DNA of 64,000 nucleotides from Sediminicola arcticus (GTDB taxonomy: Bacteria > Bacteroidota > Bacteroidia > Flavobacteriales > Flavobacteriaceae). Where the stretch lies: contig NZ_JBEXAE010000009.1 of assembly GCF_040566695.1 (NCBI RefSeq), forward strand, positions 1 through 64,000, read 5' to 3'. The position numbers and the translations under genes were made by a program. Below the pieces are notes generated by a model. That model was given only the letters and a program-made list of their open reading frames with translations, was not told the DNA's origin and did not search any database. Below, in pieces: positions 26,889-34,919 of this stretch; within the stretch, counting starts at the first letter, position 1; the number at the start of each line of letters is the position of its first letter.

Positions 26889-27116
26889 TTAAAGATCAAA
26901 TACAGAAGTACGTTTGGTATATAATAAGTCTTTTATTTTTAGCCAAAAAGCAAGAAAAAGATACACTGCAAATCCGAAACCGAGGGTAACAAAAGTTAAA
27001 TAAATAAATGTAGTCCTGACAACACGAGCCCTAATTCCTAGGCGCTCCGCAATTCGCCGACATACTTCAAATCCTCTTTTTTGAAGATAGTATAATAATT
27101 GATAGAAAGAATCCAT
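26889..27116 (-). CDS. PspC-domain small membrane protein
   Basis: This 75-residue protein has a PspC-like pattern: a short N-terminal region with GFEVCRRIAERLGIRARVVR followed by one long hydrophobic helix (about 40-62). PspC proteins take part in envelope-stress responses in Proteobacteria, but many Bacteroidota members are uncharacterised. It is tightly packed between the DUF2851 gene (9 bases) and the K+ channel gene (2 bases). Confidence 0.82.
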   Translation of the reverse strand: MDSFYQLLYYLQKRGFEVCRRIAERLGIRARVVRTTFIYLTFVTLGFGFAVYLFLAFWLKIKDLLYTKRTSVFDL

Positions 27117-27125
27117 TGGTTAAAA

Positions 27126-28409
27126 TTAACTATTTCTGCACAATATGCTAATACCAACAGGACATTGAAGACATTTATTTTTTACACAATAAGAATTATA
27201 CAACTGCAGCAGCCCCTGAGCATCCATAACACTTTTGCAAGAAACTCCAAGATCCTGGAAGTTAGATATAAGTGAATTTTGTTCCGGACTAATTGCTATT
27301 GCAAAATTTACAATACTCTTGGAAGACTCATTACCCTTAGACCTATCATAACAAAATTTTAATGGTAGGATAGCATTAATAATGATCAATTCCACCAAAG
27401 ACTTCGACACTTTCTTCTCTTGTTTTTTGGATAACTTTCCAAAAGTGAAATGAGTAGTCCAATAAGAGTTGGCGGTAACAGTGAACAAATCATTAATCTC
27501 ATCTAAGGTTTCTGCCCCCATCAGCTTGCTGAACAGGTGTTCTTGATTTTTATATAATGCGGCAACTTGGGAAAGCCTAAGGTTTGGAAAGTTATGGGGA
27601 CGCAATTTAAAAAAATCTGGTTTTAAATGAGAAGTTCCTAATAACGAATATTTAATAGACAGGTATCCATACTCCTTTTTAAGATTTAAATAATGATCGT
27701 CTAAAATTGAATCATCTTCTAAGAATCCCGCAACCCCCATCAGCAAACTTTCCAGTTTAAAACCATCATTGTTTAATTTTCTGATGATAGGAAAGGGGAT
27801 TGCTTTTCCAATTTCAAAAAAAGCCTCTCCATTTATTTTTGTGCCAAAACTTTTCATGAGTAATATGAAGAGAACCTGCTCCCAATCTTGGTTATATTCC
27901 TTTAGCAACTTATCAATGAAAATGGACTTTATTTCCAGACGTTCAAAATAAAGACGTTCTAACCAATTTTGAAATTTAAAACCATCAAATTCGCTAATAC
28001 TTCCTCCACAATTTATAAAGGATTCCCTTTTATTAGAAAATAATTCCGCGTAGGAATTCAACAATGTCTTCGAAATAAAATCTTTTAATTGAAGTGAAGG
28101 AATCTGGCTGTTATCTGTCCTAAAAATAGTAGCGTCATCATCCCATACTATATGAAGTATTACGGAGTTGTATTTTTCGTCCGTTTCATAATGATGGGCG
28201 TACCAATCAGAAGAGCGCAAATGCATTTCTACATTTCCCGCCCATAATTGCGCTCCAATTTTAATTTGGGCATTGAAAAAATCGGGGCCTGCTAATTGCT
28301 TGTGCACACCGAAGTCTTTAATTACAATAGACTCCCCTTCAAATGTTCTTAAAGTTTGTCCTTGCAATTTCTTTAACTTCCAGATAAAATGCAGCAAATC
28401 TTCACGCAT
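27126..28409 (-). CDS. DUF2851 family protein
   Basis: The 427-residue soluble protein matches the DUF2851 family, widespread in Bacteroidota and without known function. Recognisable segments are GPDFFNAQIKIGAQLWAGNV, MHLRSSDWYAHHY and VILHIVWDDD near the N-terminus. The C-terminus has a Cys cluster (NKCLQCPVGISILC) that could bind metal. It heads the DUF2851-pspC-channel gene group. Confidence 0.85.
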   Translation of the reverse strand: MREDLLHFIWKLKKLQGQTLRTFEGESIVIKDFGVHKQLAGPDFFNAQIKIGAQLWAGNVEMHLRSSDWYAHHYETDEKYNSVILHIVWDDDATIFRTDNSQIPSLQLKDFISKTLLNSYAELFSNKRESFINCGGSISEFDGFKFQNWLERLYFERLEIKSIFIDKLLKEYNQDWEQVLFILLMKSFGTKINGEAFFEIGKAIPFPIIRKLNNDGFKLESLLMGVAGFLEDDSILDDHYLNLKKEYGYLSIKYSLLGTSHLKPDFFKLRPHNFPNLRLSQVAALYKNQEHLFSKLMGAETLDEINDLFTVTANSYWTTHFTFGKLSKKQEKKVSKSLVELIIINAILPLKFCYDRSKGNESSKSIVNFAIAISPEQNSLISNFQDLGVSCKSVMDAQGLLQLYNSYCVKNKCLQCPVGISILCRNS

Positions 28410-28420
28410 TCTTATAAGAA

Positions 28421-28466
28421 AAAAAAACCGCTACACATAGAAAAATAGCTACGCTTAGCGGATTTT
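28421..28466 (-). terminator. Terminator of the rhodanese gene
   Basis: CCGCTA (28428-28433) pairs with TAGCGG (28456-28461), extended by flanking A/T runs. On the minus strand it is followed by a long T run. It lies between the rhodanese stop and the DUF2851 start. Confidence 0.8.
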
Positions 28467-28486
28467 TTAATGCTACATAAATATAC

Positions 28487-28798
28487 TTAATCTACTACTT
28501 CTCCTTCCCACTTCATAAAACCACCTTCCAAATTATAGGCATTTTTAAAACCTGCATTATTCATAATACCACATGCTTGCCCACTCCTATTTCCAGATCT
28601 ACAATACACATAATAATTTTTGGACTTATCTAATTTCTCCAATTCCTCTAAAAATTCCTGCCCTAAATAAATATCAATATTGGTGGATCCAGGGATATAT
28701 CCTTCATCAACTTCATCCGAAGTACGTACATCCAAGATAAATGCATTTTGGTCTTGTTCTAGTTGAGAACACCACTCTTCTTGTGATAAATTTGCCAT
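28487..28798 (-). CDS. Single-domain rhodanese-like protein
   Basis: The 103-residue protein is a lone rhodanese domain with FILDVRTSDEVDEGYIPGS and the active-site loop YCRSGNRSGQA, whose Cys is the expected persulfide carrier. It probably moves sulfane sulfur; the physiological acceptor is unknown. I start at the ATG at 28798 (MANLSQEEW); a TTG three codons upstream is in frame. Confidence 0.9.
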   Translation of the reverse strand: MANLSQEEWCSQLEQDQNAFILDVRTSDEVDEGYIPGSTNIDIYLGQEFLEELEKLDKSKNYYVYCRSGNRSGQACGIMNNAGFKNAYNLEGGFMKWEGEVVD

Positions 28799-28817
28799 TT
28801 TTTTCAATTTTATAAAC

Positions 28818-28825
28818 CAAAAATA
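28818..28825 (-). promoter_or_regulatory. Possible rhodanese promoter -7 box
   Basis: TATTTTTG on the minus strand fits TAnnTTTG and lies 19 bases before the rhodanese ATG. No matching -33 element is evident. Confidence 0.3.
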
Positions 28826-28927
28826 AGGCTTTTCTTGTAATAATTGGCCATACCTACCTTTATGAAATCCTCTTAACTTTTAACAAAATATTATAGCAGC
28901 AACTATGGTAGAATTAAAAATTCAACA

Positions 28928-28948
28928 TACATTTGTATGTACAAATGT
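28928..28948 (+). promoter_or_regulatory. Palindromic operator overlapping the marR promoter -7 box
   Basis: ACATTTGT (28929-28936) and ACAAATGT (28941-28948) form a perfect 8+8 inverted repeat around four bases, typical in size for a MarR-dimer site. The left arm is part of TACATTTG (28928-28935), which fits the -7 consensus TAnnTTTG. The predicted start is about 28942, leaving a 16-base leader before the ATG at 28958. Binding by the MarR protein would block its own promoter. Confidence 0.75.
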
Positions 28949-28957
28949 TGTAACAAC

Positions 28958-29404
28958 ATGAATGTAGAGGAAATTATAAAAACGAACAAGCAAATACCTT
29001 TGGTTAGCAGGACGCTTATCCATATGAGTTTGGTAGAGCACAAACTTAACGAGGTGGTTTCCAATGCACTCAAACCTTTTGAAGTATCGCTGCAACAATT
29101 CAATGTTCTGAGAATCTTAAGAGGCCAAAAAGGAAAACCTGCTAACCTTTCTACCTTAAACGAAAGAATGGTTACCAAAATGAGTAATACTACCAGGCTA
29201 GTAGATAAGTTAATTACTAAAGGATATGTTGATCGAGTTACCTGCGAAAGCAATAGACGCAAAGTAGAGATCAATATTACTACGGCTGGTGAAAAAGCAC
29301 TGTTGGAAATGGATAAGGTCATGAAAAAATCTGAACACGCAGTAGTAAAAAACTTCACGGAGGACGATCTCAAATTATTAAACAAATTGTTAGATAAATT
29401 TTAA
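28958..29404 (+). CDS. MarR family transcriptional regulator
   Basis: The 148-residue protein has the MarR winged-helix pattern: SLQQFNVLRILRGQKGKPAN, the recognition-helix region MVTKMSNTTRLVDKLITKGY and the wing VDRVTCESNRRKVEINIT. I choose the ATG at 28958 because the ATG at 28937 lies inside the predicted operator and ahead of the predicted transcription start. It is followed by a nitroreductase (19 bases) and a YceI protein. Arrangements of this kind usually respond to quinones, phenolics or oxidants, but the ligand here is unknown. Confidence 0.92.
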   Translation: MNVEEIIKTNKQIPLVSRTLIHMSLVEHKLNEVVSNALKPFEVSLQQFNVLRILRGQKGKPANLSTLNERMVTKMSNTTRLVDKLITKGYVDRVTCESNRRKVEINITTAGEKALLEMDKVMKKSEHAVVKNFTEDDLKLLNKLLDKF

Positions 29405-29423
29405 TTTAAAACCAGTTATAAAA

Positions 29424-30056
29424 ATGAGTACCTATATAGACAGTTTAAATTGGCGCTATGCCACCAAAAAATTTGATACCACCAAAAAGGTGTCACGTGA
29501 GGATTTAGAATCCTTGTTGGAAGCAACTACCCTAAGTGCCTCTTCCTTTGGCTTACAACCTTACAAGATAATTGTAGTGGAAGATGCCGAGATAAGGTCT
29601 AGGTTAAAACCTGCTGCTTGGGACCAATCTCAAATCACAGACGCTTCCCACCTTATTGTATTAGCCAATCAAAATTCATTTGGTGCTGAATTGGTAGAGG
29701 ACTACGTGGACAATGTAAGTAAAACAAGAGGAATACCGGCTGAGGGACTAAAAGGGTATGCTGATTTTATGATATCAAAATTAGTTCCTCTTTCAGAAGA
29801 TGCCAAAGCAGTTTGGACTGCAAAACAAACCTACATCGCCTTAGGAAATCTACTATCCGCAGCCGCAATTAATAAAATTGATGCTTGCCCCATGGAAGGT
29901 TTCGATCCGCAGCAATTTAATGATATTTTAGGTTTAACAGAGAAGGGTTTAAATACATCTGTTTTAGTGGCTATTGGATATCGTTCTGAAGAAGATGAGA
30001 CACAGCATTATAAAAAAGTTAGGAAGTCTAAAGAAAATTTAATTACACACATATAA
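29424..30056 (+). CDS. Nitroreductase family NAD(P)H-dependent oxidoreductase
   Basis: The 210-residue FMN-dependent enzyme matches the NfsB-like group: WRYATKKFDTTKKV at the N-terminus (FMN phosphate contacts), SSFGLQPYKIIVVED, and LNTSVLVAIGYRSEEDE near the C-terminus. It reduces quinone- or nitro-type compounds with NAD(P)H. It is the second gene of the MarR operon. Confidence 0.92.
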   Translation: MSTYIDSLNWRYATKKFDTTKKVSREDLESLLEATTLSASSFGLQPYKIIVVEDAEIRSRLKPAAWDQSQITDASHLIVLANQNSFGAELVEDYVDNVSKTRGIPAEGLKGYADFMISKLVPLSEDAKAVWTAKQTYIALGNLLSAAAINKIDACPMEGFDPQQFNDILGLTEKGLNTSVLVAIGYRSEEDETQHYKKVRKSKENLITHI

Positions 30057-30092
30057 ATAAAAACAACAAGCATTAACTCTAAAATTAACACT

Positions 30093-30671
30093 ATGAAAAA
30101 AAGCGTATTCAGTTTAGTATTGGCAGTAGTTGTAGGAGCTACAGCATTTGCAACCACACCAATTAAAGTAGAAAAGAAAGAAGTAAAAACATCAGAAAGC
30201 ACCGTAACGTGGAAAGGGTATAAGGTTACAGGCTCGCATTATGGTACCATCAACCTAAAAGAAGGAGCATTGATGTTTGATGGAGATAAATTAACGGGAG
30301 GTGAATTTGTTGTAGACATGACTTCTCTAATCTCAACAGATTTAGAAGGTGAATCTAAAGGAAAATTGGAAGGACACTTAAAATCTGATGACTTTTTTGG
30401 AACAAGCAATAACCCAACTTCCAAATTAGTATTTACCACTGTTAAGGCCTCTGGCAAGAACTCTTACCAAGTAACAGGAGACCTTACGATCAAAGGAAAG
30501 ACCAATTCAATTATGTTTGACGTTTCTGTCTATGGGAATAAAGCTACTGCTACCATGAAAGTAGATCGTTCTAAATATGATGTTAAATACGGATCAGGAA
30601 GTTTCTTCGACAACCTAGGAGACAAAACTATCTATGACGAATTTGATTTGGTGGTAGATTTAGCGTTCTAA
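30093..30671 (+). CDS. YceI family secreted protein
   Basis: The 192-residue protein has a signal peptide (MKKSVFSLVLAVVVGATAFA) and a YceI-type lipocalin-like beta-barrel with STVTWKGYKVTGSHYGTINL, DGDKLTGGEFVVDMTSL and HLKSDDFF. YceI proteins bind long polyisoprenoid or quinone-like lipids in the periplasm. Together with the nitroreductase and MarR genes this suggests a quinone- or redox-related operon, which is inference. Confidence 0.92.
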   Translation: MKKSVFSLVLAVVVGATAFATTPIKVEKKEVKTSESTVTWKGYKVTGSHYGTINLKEGALMFDGDKLTGGEFVVDMTSLISTDLEGESKGKLEGHLKSDDFFGTSNNPTSKLVFTTVKASGKNSYQVTGDLTIKGKTNSIMFDVSVYGNKATATMKVDRSKYDVKYGSGSFFDNLGDKTIYDEFDLVVDLAF

Positions 30672-30693
30672 TCAAGAAAAAACAAAACGATTT

Positions 30694-30726
30694 AAACCTC
30701 ACTGTTGTGGGGTTTTTTATTTTTTC
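30694..30726 (+). terminator. Terminator of the MarR-nitroreductase-YceI operon
   Basis: A 9-bp stem with one G-T wobble (30694-30702 with 30707-30715) and a TGTT loop is followed by TTTTTTATTTTTT. It separates this operon from the trp promoter. Confidence 0.85.
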
Positions 30727-30735
30727 CATTTAGCT

Positions 30736-30766
30736 GTTGTCAATTTAAATTTCCTCCTTATCTTTG
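30736..30766 (+). promoter_or_regulatory. trp operon promoter
   Basis: GTTG (30736-30739), exactly 19 bases, then TATCTTTG (30759-30766) matches the Bacteroidota consensus very well. The predicted start is about 30772, only a couple of bases before the leader-peptide ATG at 30774, so the leader peptide would be read from an almost leaderless mRNA. Confidence 0.82.
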
Positions 30767-30773
30767 ATGCTCA

Positions 30774-30830
30774 ATGAAAAACAGAATAGCAAATTTTTGG
30801 TGGTGGAAAAACTTACGAACAACGTCGTGA
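30774..30830 (+). CDS. trpL: trp operon leader peptide
   Basis: An 18-codon ORF encodes MKNRIANFWWWKNLRTTS. Codons 9-11 (30798-30806) are three consecutive TGG, an extreme clustering of the rarest amino acid. It sits between a consensus promoter and an intrinsic terminator directly in front of trpE, the classical layout of a transcription attenuator. Its role would be to sense charged tRNA-Trp by ribosome stalling. It is too short for usual gene finders. Confidence 0.9.
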   Translation: MKNRIANFWWWKNLRTTS

Positions 30831-30890
30831 GCAGAGCATCATTGTAGTTAAACTATATAAAAGGCTTGTCATCACGACAAGCCTTTTTTC
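30824..30890 (+). promoter_or_regulatory. trp attenuator (terminator plus antiterminator)
   Basis: The terminator stem is 10 bp (AAGGCTTGTC 30861-30870 with GACAAGCCTT 30876-30885, loop ATCAC), followed by a T run. The competing structure is GTCGTGA at 30824-30830, overlapping the leader stop codon, which is perfectly complementary to TCACGAC at 30872-30878 in the loop and 3' arm. A ribosome finishing the leader would cover 30824-30830 and allow termination; a ribosome stalled at the Trp codons leaves it free to pair and so block the terminator. Confidence 0.85.
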
Positions 30891-30936
30891 ATTTTCATTT
30901 AGAATCTAAATAAGGCAATTAAATTTGAGTACGTCC

Positions 30937-32334
30937 ATGAAATACGAATTAGTTACCCATTATAAAAAAATCCTTGCGGATACCATTACACCTGTTAGTG
31001 TGTATCTAAAGATAAGAGACAGGTTTCCAAATAGCATTTTGTTGGAAAGTAGCGACTATCACGCAAATGATAATAGCTTTTCTTATATCTGTTGTAATCC
31101 AATTGCCTCCATTAAGGTGGAGAATGAATTAGTGTCTCAGCATTTCCCTGACGGCAATAAAAAAGAAATTGGGGTAAATCCAGATACAGACATTCCTTCT
31201 ATTCTGGATGAATTCAGTAAAAAATTCGAGGCCCAAAACAATGACTTTAAATTCATAAACAATGGTTTGTTTGGTTATATGGCTTACGATGCCGTGCGAT
31301 ATTTTGAAGATTTAAAACTTACTAAAAAAGACAATAGTATTCTTATTCCAGACATATACTATGCCGTCTATCAAAACATCATTGCCATAAACCATTTTAA
31401 GAACGAAGCCTATATTTTTGCTCATTGTTATAAAAATGAAAATAATATTCCAGAAATAGAACAAATCTTAAGTGCTAAAAATTTTGCATCCTTTACCTTT
31501 TCTAAAGCTGGCAATCCAATCTCTAATCTTAAAGAAGAGGAATACAAAGAGCAGGTGGCATTGGCTAAAAAACACTGCCAAAGAGGAGATGTCTTTCAAT
31601 TGGTTTTGTCCCGAAGGTTTTCACAAGAATTTACAGGGGACGAATTTAATGTATACAGAGCCTTACGCTCTATTAACCCCTCCCCGTATTTGTTTTATTT
31701 TGATTATGGAGATTTCAAAATATTTGGAAGCTCTCCTGAGGCCCAATTAATTGTAAAAGACGGTAAAGCCGAAATTCACCCAATAGCGGGAACTTTTAAA
31801 AGAACAGGTAATGACGAGCAAGATGCCCTATTAGCCAAACAATTAAAAGTAGACGATAAAGAAAATAGCGAACACGTGATGCTCGTAGATCTGGCGAGAA
31901 ACGACCTTAGCCGCCACGGCACCGATGTGGTGGTAGAGAATTATCGGGAGGTTCAATTCTTTTCCCATGTGATCCACTTAGTATCAAAAGTAACTGGACA
32001 AAAGAAAAAAGATACTCCAACAATGAAAGTGGTAGCAGATACCTTTCCGGCAGGAACATTAAGTGGTGCTCCTAAGCACATGGCTATGCAATTGATAGAT
32101 AAATACGAAAAGACCAGCAGGGGCTATTATGGAGGGGCCATAGGTTTTATGGATTTTAATGGCAATTTTAACCACGCCATTATGATTAGAACTTTCCTGA
32201 GTAAAAACCACGAATTACATTACCAGGCGGGTGCTGGTATTGTAGCGGCATCAAATCCAGAAGACGAGTTACAAGAGACTTATAATAAACTTGGCGCATT
32301 GACCAAAGCTCTTGAGATAGCGGAAACCATATAA
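30937..32334 (+). CDS. trpE: Anthranilate synthase component I
   Basis: TrpE makes anthranilate from chorismate with ammonia supplied by TrpG, the first step of tryptophan synthesis. The 465-residue protein ends in the chorismate-binding domain with GDVFQLVLSRRF, IHPIAGTFKRTG, LVDLARNDLSR and FPAGTLSGAPK. Near the N-terminus LLESSD probably forms part of the Trp feedback site. I use the ATG at 30937; a TTG four codons upstream is in frame. It is the first structural gene after the attenuator. Confidence 0.97.
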   Translation: MKYELVTHYKKILADTITPVSVYLKIRDRFPNSILLESSDYHANDNSFSYICCNPIASIKVENELVSQHFPDGNKKEIGVNPDTDIPSILDEFSKKFEAQNNDFKFINNGLFGYMAYDAVRYFEDLKLTKKDNSILIPDIYYAVYQNIIAINHFKNEAYIFAHCYKNENNIPEIEQILSAKNFASFTFSKAGNPISNLKEEEYKEQVALAKKHCQRGDVFQLVLSRRFSQEFTGDEFNVYRALRSINPSPYLFYFDYGDFKIFGSSPEAQLIVKDGKAEIHPIAGTFKRTGNDEQDALLAKQLKVDDKENSEHVMLVDLARNDLSRHGTDVVVENYREVQFFSHVIHLVSKVTGQKKKDTPTMKVVADTFPAGTLSGAPKHMAMQLIDKYEKTSRGYYGGAIGFMDFNGNFNHAIMIRTFLSKNHELHYQAGAGIVAASNPEDELQETYNKLGALTKALEIAETI

Positions 32335-32386
32335 AATTCTAAAAAAGTTTATCAATCCGTTTTTAATCGGGATAGCAATAGAGTAA

Positions 32387-32950
32387 ATGAAAAACATATT
32401 AGTAATAGACAACTACGACAGCTTCACCTACAATCTTGTACATTATTTGGAAGATTTGAACTGTAAGGTGACCGTAAAAAGAAACGACCAATTGAACCTA
32501 GATGAGATAGAACCATTTGACAAGATTGTTCTTTCACCGGGGCCTGGTATTCCAGATGAAGCAGGTCTGTTAAAAGAAATCATAGCCGCCTATGCGCCAA
32601 CGAAAAGTATTTTTGGAGTTTGTTTGGGACAACAGGCCATTGCTGAAGTTTTTGGAGGTTCCTTGGATAATCTAGATCAGGTATATCATGGAATTGCCAC
32701 AAAGATCACCATTATAAAAGACGATATCCTTTTTAAGGGAATGCCCAAGGAAATTGAAGTGGGTCGCTATCACTCTTGGGTGGTAAATACTAACTTACCA
32801 AAAACCCTTGAAGTCACATCAGTGGATGAAAATGGACAAATAATGTCGCTTCGCCACAAGGAGTATGACGTCTGTGCGGTGCAATTCCATCCAGAATCTG
32901 TACTTACCCCTGAAGGTAAAAAAATATTGAAGAATTGGGTTGAAAATTAA
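32387..32950 (+). CDS. trpG: Anthranilate synthase component II (glutamine amidotransferase)
   Basis: This 187-residue class I glutamine amidotransferase supplies ammonia to TrpE. The N-terminal DNYDSFTYNLVHYLED, the nucleophile motif GVCLGQQAIAE and the His/Glu pair in VQFHPESVLTPEG are present. It stands alone, not fused to trpD. A related paralog (PabA) cannot be excluded by sequence, but its place between trpE and trpD settles the name. Confidence 0.96.
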   Translation: MKNILVIDNYDSFTYNLVHYLEDLNCKVTVKRNDQLNLDEIEPFDKIVLSPGPGIPDEAGLLKEIIAAYAPTKSIFGVCLGQQAIAEVFGGSLDNLDQVYHGIATKITIIKDDILFKGMPKEIEVGRYHSWVVNTNLPKTLEVTSVDENGQIMSLRHKEYDVCAVQFHPESVLTPEGKKILKNWVEN

Positions 32951-33068
32951 CTTTACAAGGCCAGTAAAGGCACAATATTTAAATAGACCAACACAAGTAA
33001 AATACGAAAGGGGTTACGATAGATAGTTTACAATTAACTACTATAAGAATTCTGCAATAGACAAGAAA

Positions 33069-34061
33069 ATGAAACAGATTTTAAACAGATTAATTAATCA
33101 CGATGTCCTTTCCAAGACGGATGCTAAACAAGTATTGGTAAATATCGCCAAAGGGGATTATAACACCAGCCAAATCGCTGCATTTCTTACAGTATATATG
33201 ATGAGAAGTGTAACTGTAGAGGAATTGGAAGGCTTTAGAGATGCCCTCTTAGAACTTTGTTTGGCGGTAGACCTTTCTGCCTATAATCCAATTGATCTCT
33301 GCGGAACGGGAGGTGATGGCAAGGACACCTTTAATATTTCTACCTTGTCTTCATTTGTAACAGCAGGAGCAGGGGTCAAAGTGACCAAACATGGAAATTA
33401 TGGGGTATCCTCCACCTGCGGTAGTAGTAATGTCATGGAGTTTTTGGGGATTAAATTTAGTAGTGACCCCGGTTTTCTTGAAAAGTCGATAGATGAAGCT
33501 GGTATTTGTGTCTTACACGCACCTTTGTTTCATCCAGCCATGAAGAATGTGGCCCCAATCAGAAGAGAGCTAGGAGTAAAAACATTTTTCAATATGTTGG
33601 GACCCATGGTCAACCCTGCCTTTCCAAAAAACCAAATGGTAGGGGTTTTTAATCTTGAACTTGCAAGAATGTACGGTTATCTATATCAGAAAACGGATAT
33701 CAATTTTACAATTTTGCATGCCTTGGATGGCTATGACGAAATTTCCTTGACGGGCAATACCAAAACTATTTCCAACCAATCCGAAACCATTTTAAAACCT
33801 TCTGATTTTGGTGTGGAGACCATTTTACAATCAGATATTGTCGGAGGAGATACCATAGAGAAATCAGCTCAAATTTTTCTTAATGTCCTGCAAGGCAAAG
33901 GTACGATCCAACAAAACAATGTGGTTTGTGCTAATGCAGGGATGGCCATAGCTACCGTAAAAAATATAAATCCAAAAGAGGGTTTTGAACTAGCCAAGGA
34001 GTCTTTAATTTCCGGAAAAGGCTTGGTAGCCCTTAAAAAGCTTCAGGCTTTAAGTGCATAA
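33069..34061 (+). CDS. trpD: Anthranilate phosphoribosyltransferase
   Basis: TrpD transfers phosphoribose from PRPP to anthranilate. The 330-residue protein has the PRPP/Mg motif DLCGTGGDGKDTFNIST, the KHGNYGVSSTCGSSNVME segment that binds anthranilate, and VAPIRRELGVKTFFNMLGP. A 118-base spacer separates it from trpG; I see no clear terminator in it. Confidence 0.97.
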   Translation: MKQILNRLINHDVLSKTDAKQVLVNIAKGDYNTSQIAAFLTVYMMRSVTVEELEGFRDALLELCLAVDLSAYNPIDLCGTGGDGKDTFNISTLSSFVTAGAGVKVTKHGNYGVSSTCGSSNVMEFLGIKFSSDPGFLEKSIDEAGICVLHAPLFHPAMKNVAPIRRELGVKTFFNMLGPMVNPAFPKNQMVGVFNLELARMYGYLYQKTDINFTILHALDGYDEISLTGNTKTISNQSETILKPSDFGVETILQSDIVGGDTIEKSAQIFLNVLQGKGTIQQNNVVCANAGMAIATVKNINPKEGFELAKESLISGKGLVALKKLQALSA

Positions 34062-34111
34062 TAAAATAACTTATAGAAATCATCGTGAATCAAAAACGGT
34101 CTCTTTAACAA

Positions 34112-34897
34112 ATGAATATATTAGATAAAATAGTATTTGATAAGCGCAAGGAAGTTGATCTAAAAAAGCTGATCATCCCTACCTCACAGCTAGAAGCGTC
34201 TGCCCTATTTGAAAGACCTACCGTTTCTTTAGCTAAGGCCTTAGCAAATAGTTCTACGGGAATAATTGCAGAACACAAACGCAGATCCCCTTCCAAATCA
34301 GTGATCAATCAAAACCTTAATGTGCAGGATGTAGCTGTAGGTTATGAAAATGCGGGAGTTTGCGGGATGTCTGTGCTTACCGATGGAAAATATTTTGGCG
34401 GTTCCATGGACGATCTCTTATTGGCCAGAGCAGCTGTTAGCATGCCTCTACTGCGCAAAGAATTTATTATAGATGAGTATCAAATCTTAGAAGCCAAAGC
34501 TTATGGTTCCGATGTTATTCTATTGATTGCCGCTATTTTATCAAGAGAGGAAATAAAGATTTATTCTGAATTTGCAAAAAAATTAAACCTAAACGTTTTA
34601 TTGGAAGTCCACAATGAGGAAGAACTACAAAAATCCATAATGCCAAGTTTGGATATGCTGGGAGTCAACAACAGGAACCTAAAGACCTTTGAAGTAAGTT
34701 TGGAGATTAGTAAAATCCTATCCACACTTATTCCTGATGAGTTTGTAAAAGTCTCTGAAAGTGGGATAAGTTCCGTAGAAGCTATTAATGACTTAAAGAA
34801 TTACGGCTATAAAGGCTTTTTAATAGGGGAAAATTTTATGAAAACGGATAACCCTGGGAAAAGTGCGCAACAATTTATAAAAGCCCTAGGAGCCTAG
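34112..34897 (+). CDS. trpC: Indole-3-glycerol phosphate synthase
   Basis: TrpC closes the indole ring. The 261-residue TIM barrel shows IIAEHKRRSPSKSVI (catalytic Lys and phosphate contacts), SVLTDGKYFGGS, LLRKEFIIDEYQI, LLEVHNEEEL and VNNRNLKTFEV. It is separate from trpF, not the fused form of enterobacteria. Confidence 0.97.
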   Translation: MNILDKIVFDKRKEVDLKKLIIPTSQLEASALFERPTVSLAKALANSSTGIIAEHKRRSPSKSVINQNLNVQDVAVGYENAGVCGMSVLTDGKYFGGSMDDLLLARAAVSMPLLRKEFIIDEYQILEAKAYGSDVILLIAAILSREEIKIYSEFAKKLNLNVLLEVHNEEELQKSIMPSLDMLGVNNRNLKTFEVSLEISKILSTLIPDEFVKVSESGISSVEAINDLKNYGYKGFLIGENFMKTDNPGKSAQQFIKALGA

Positions 34898-34919
34898 GCA
34901 TAAGTATTGAACCACAATA

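Noticed and set aside
28903..29385. Long minus-strand frame opposite the marR gene
   Set aside because: It is a shadow of marR; the plus-strand protein has clear winged-helix motifs and its own promoter and operator.
30766..30840. GATGCTC (30766-30772) complementary to GAGCATC (30834-30840), flanking the trp leader ORF
   Set aside because: The left arm overlaps the -7 box and lies at or before the predicted transcript start, so it would hardly be present in the RNA.
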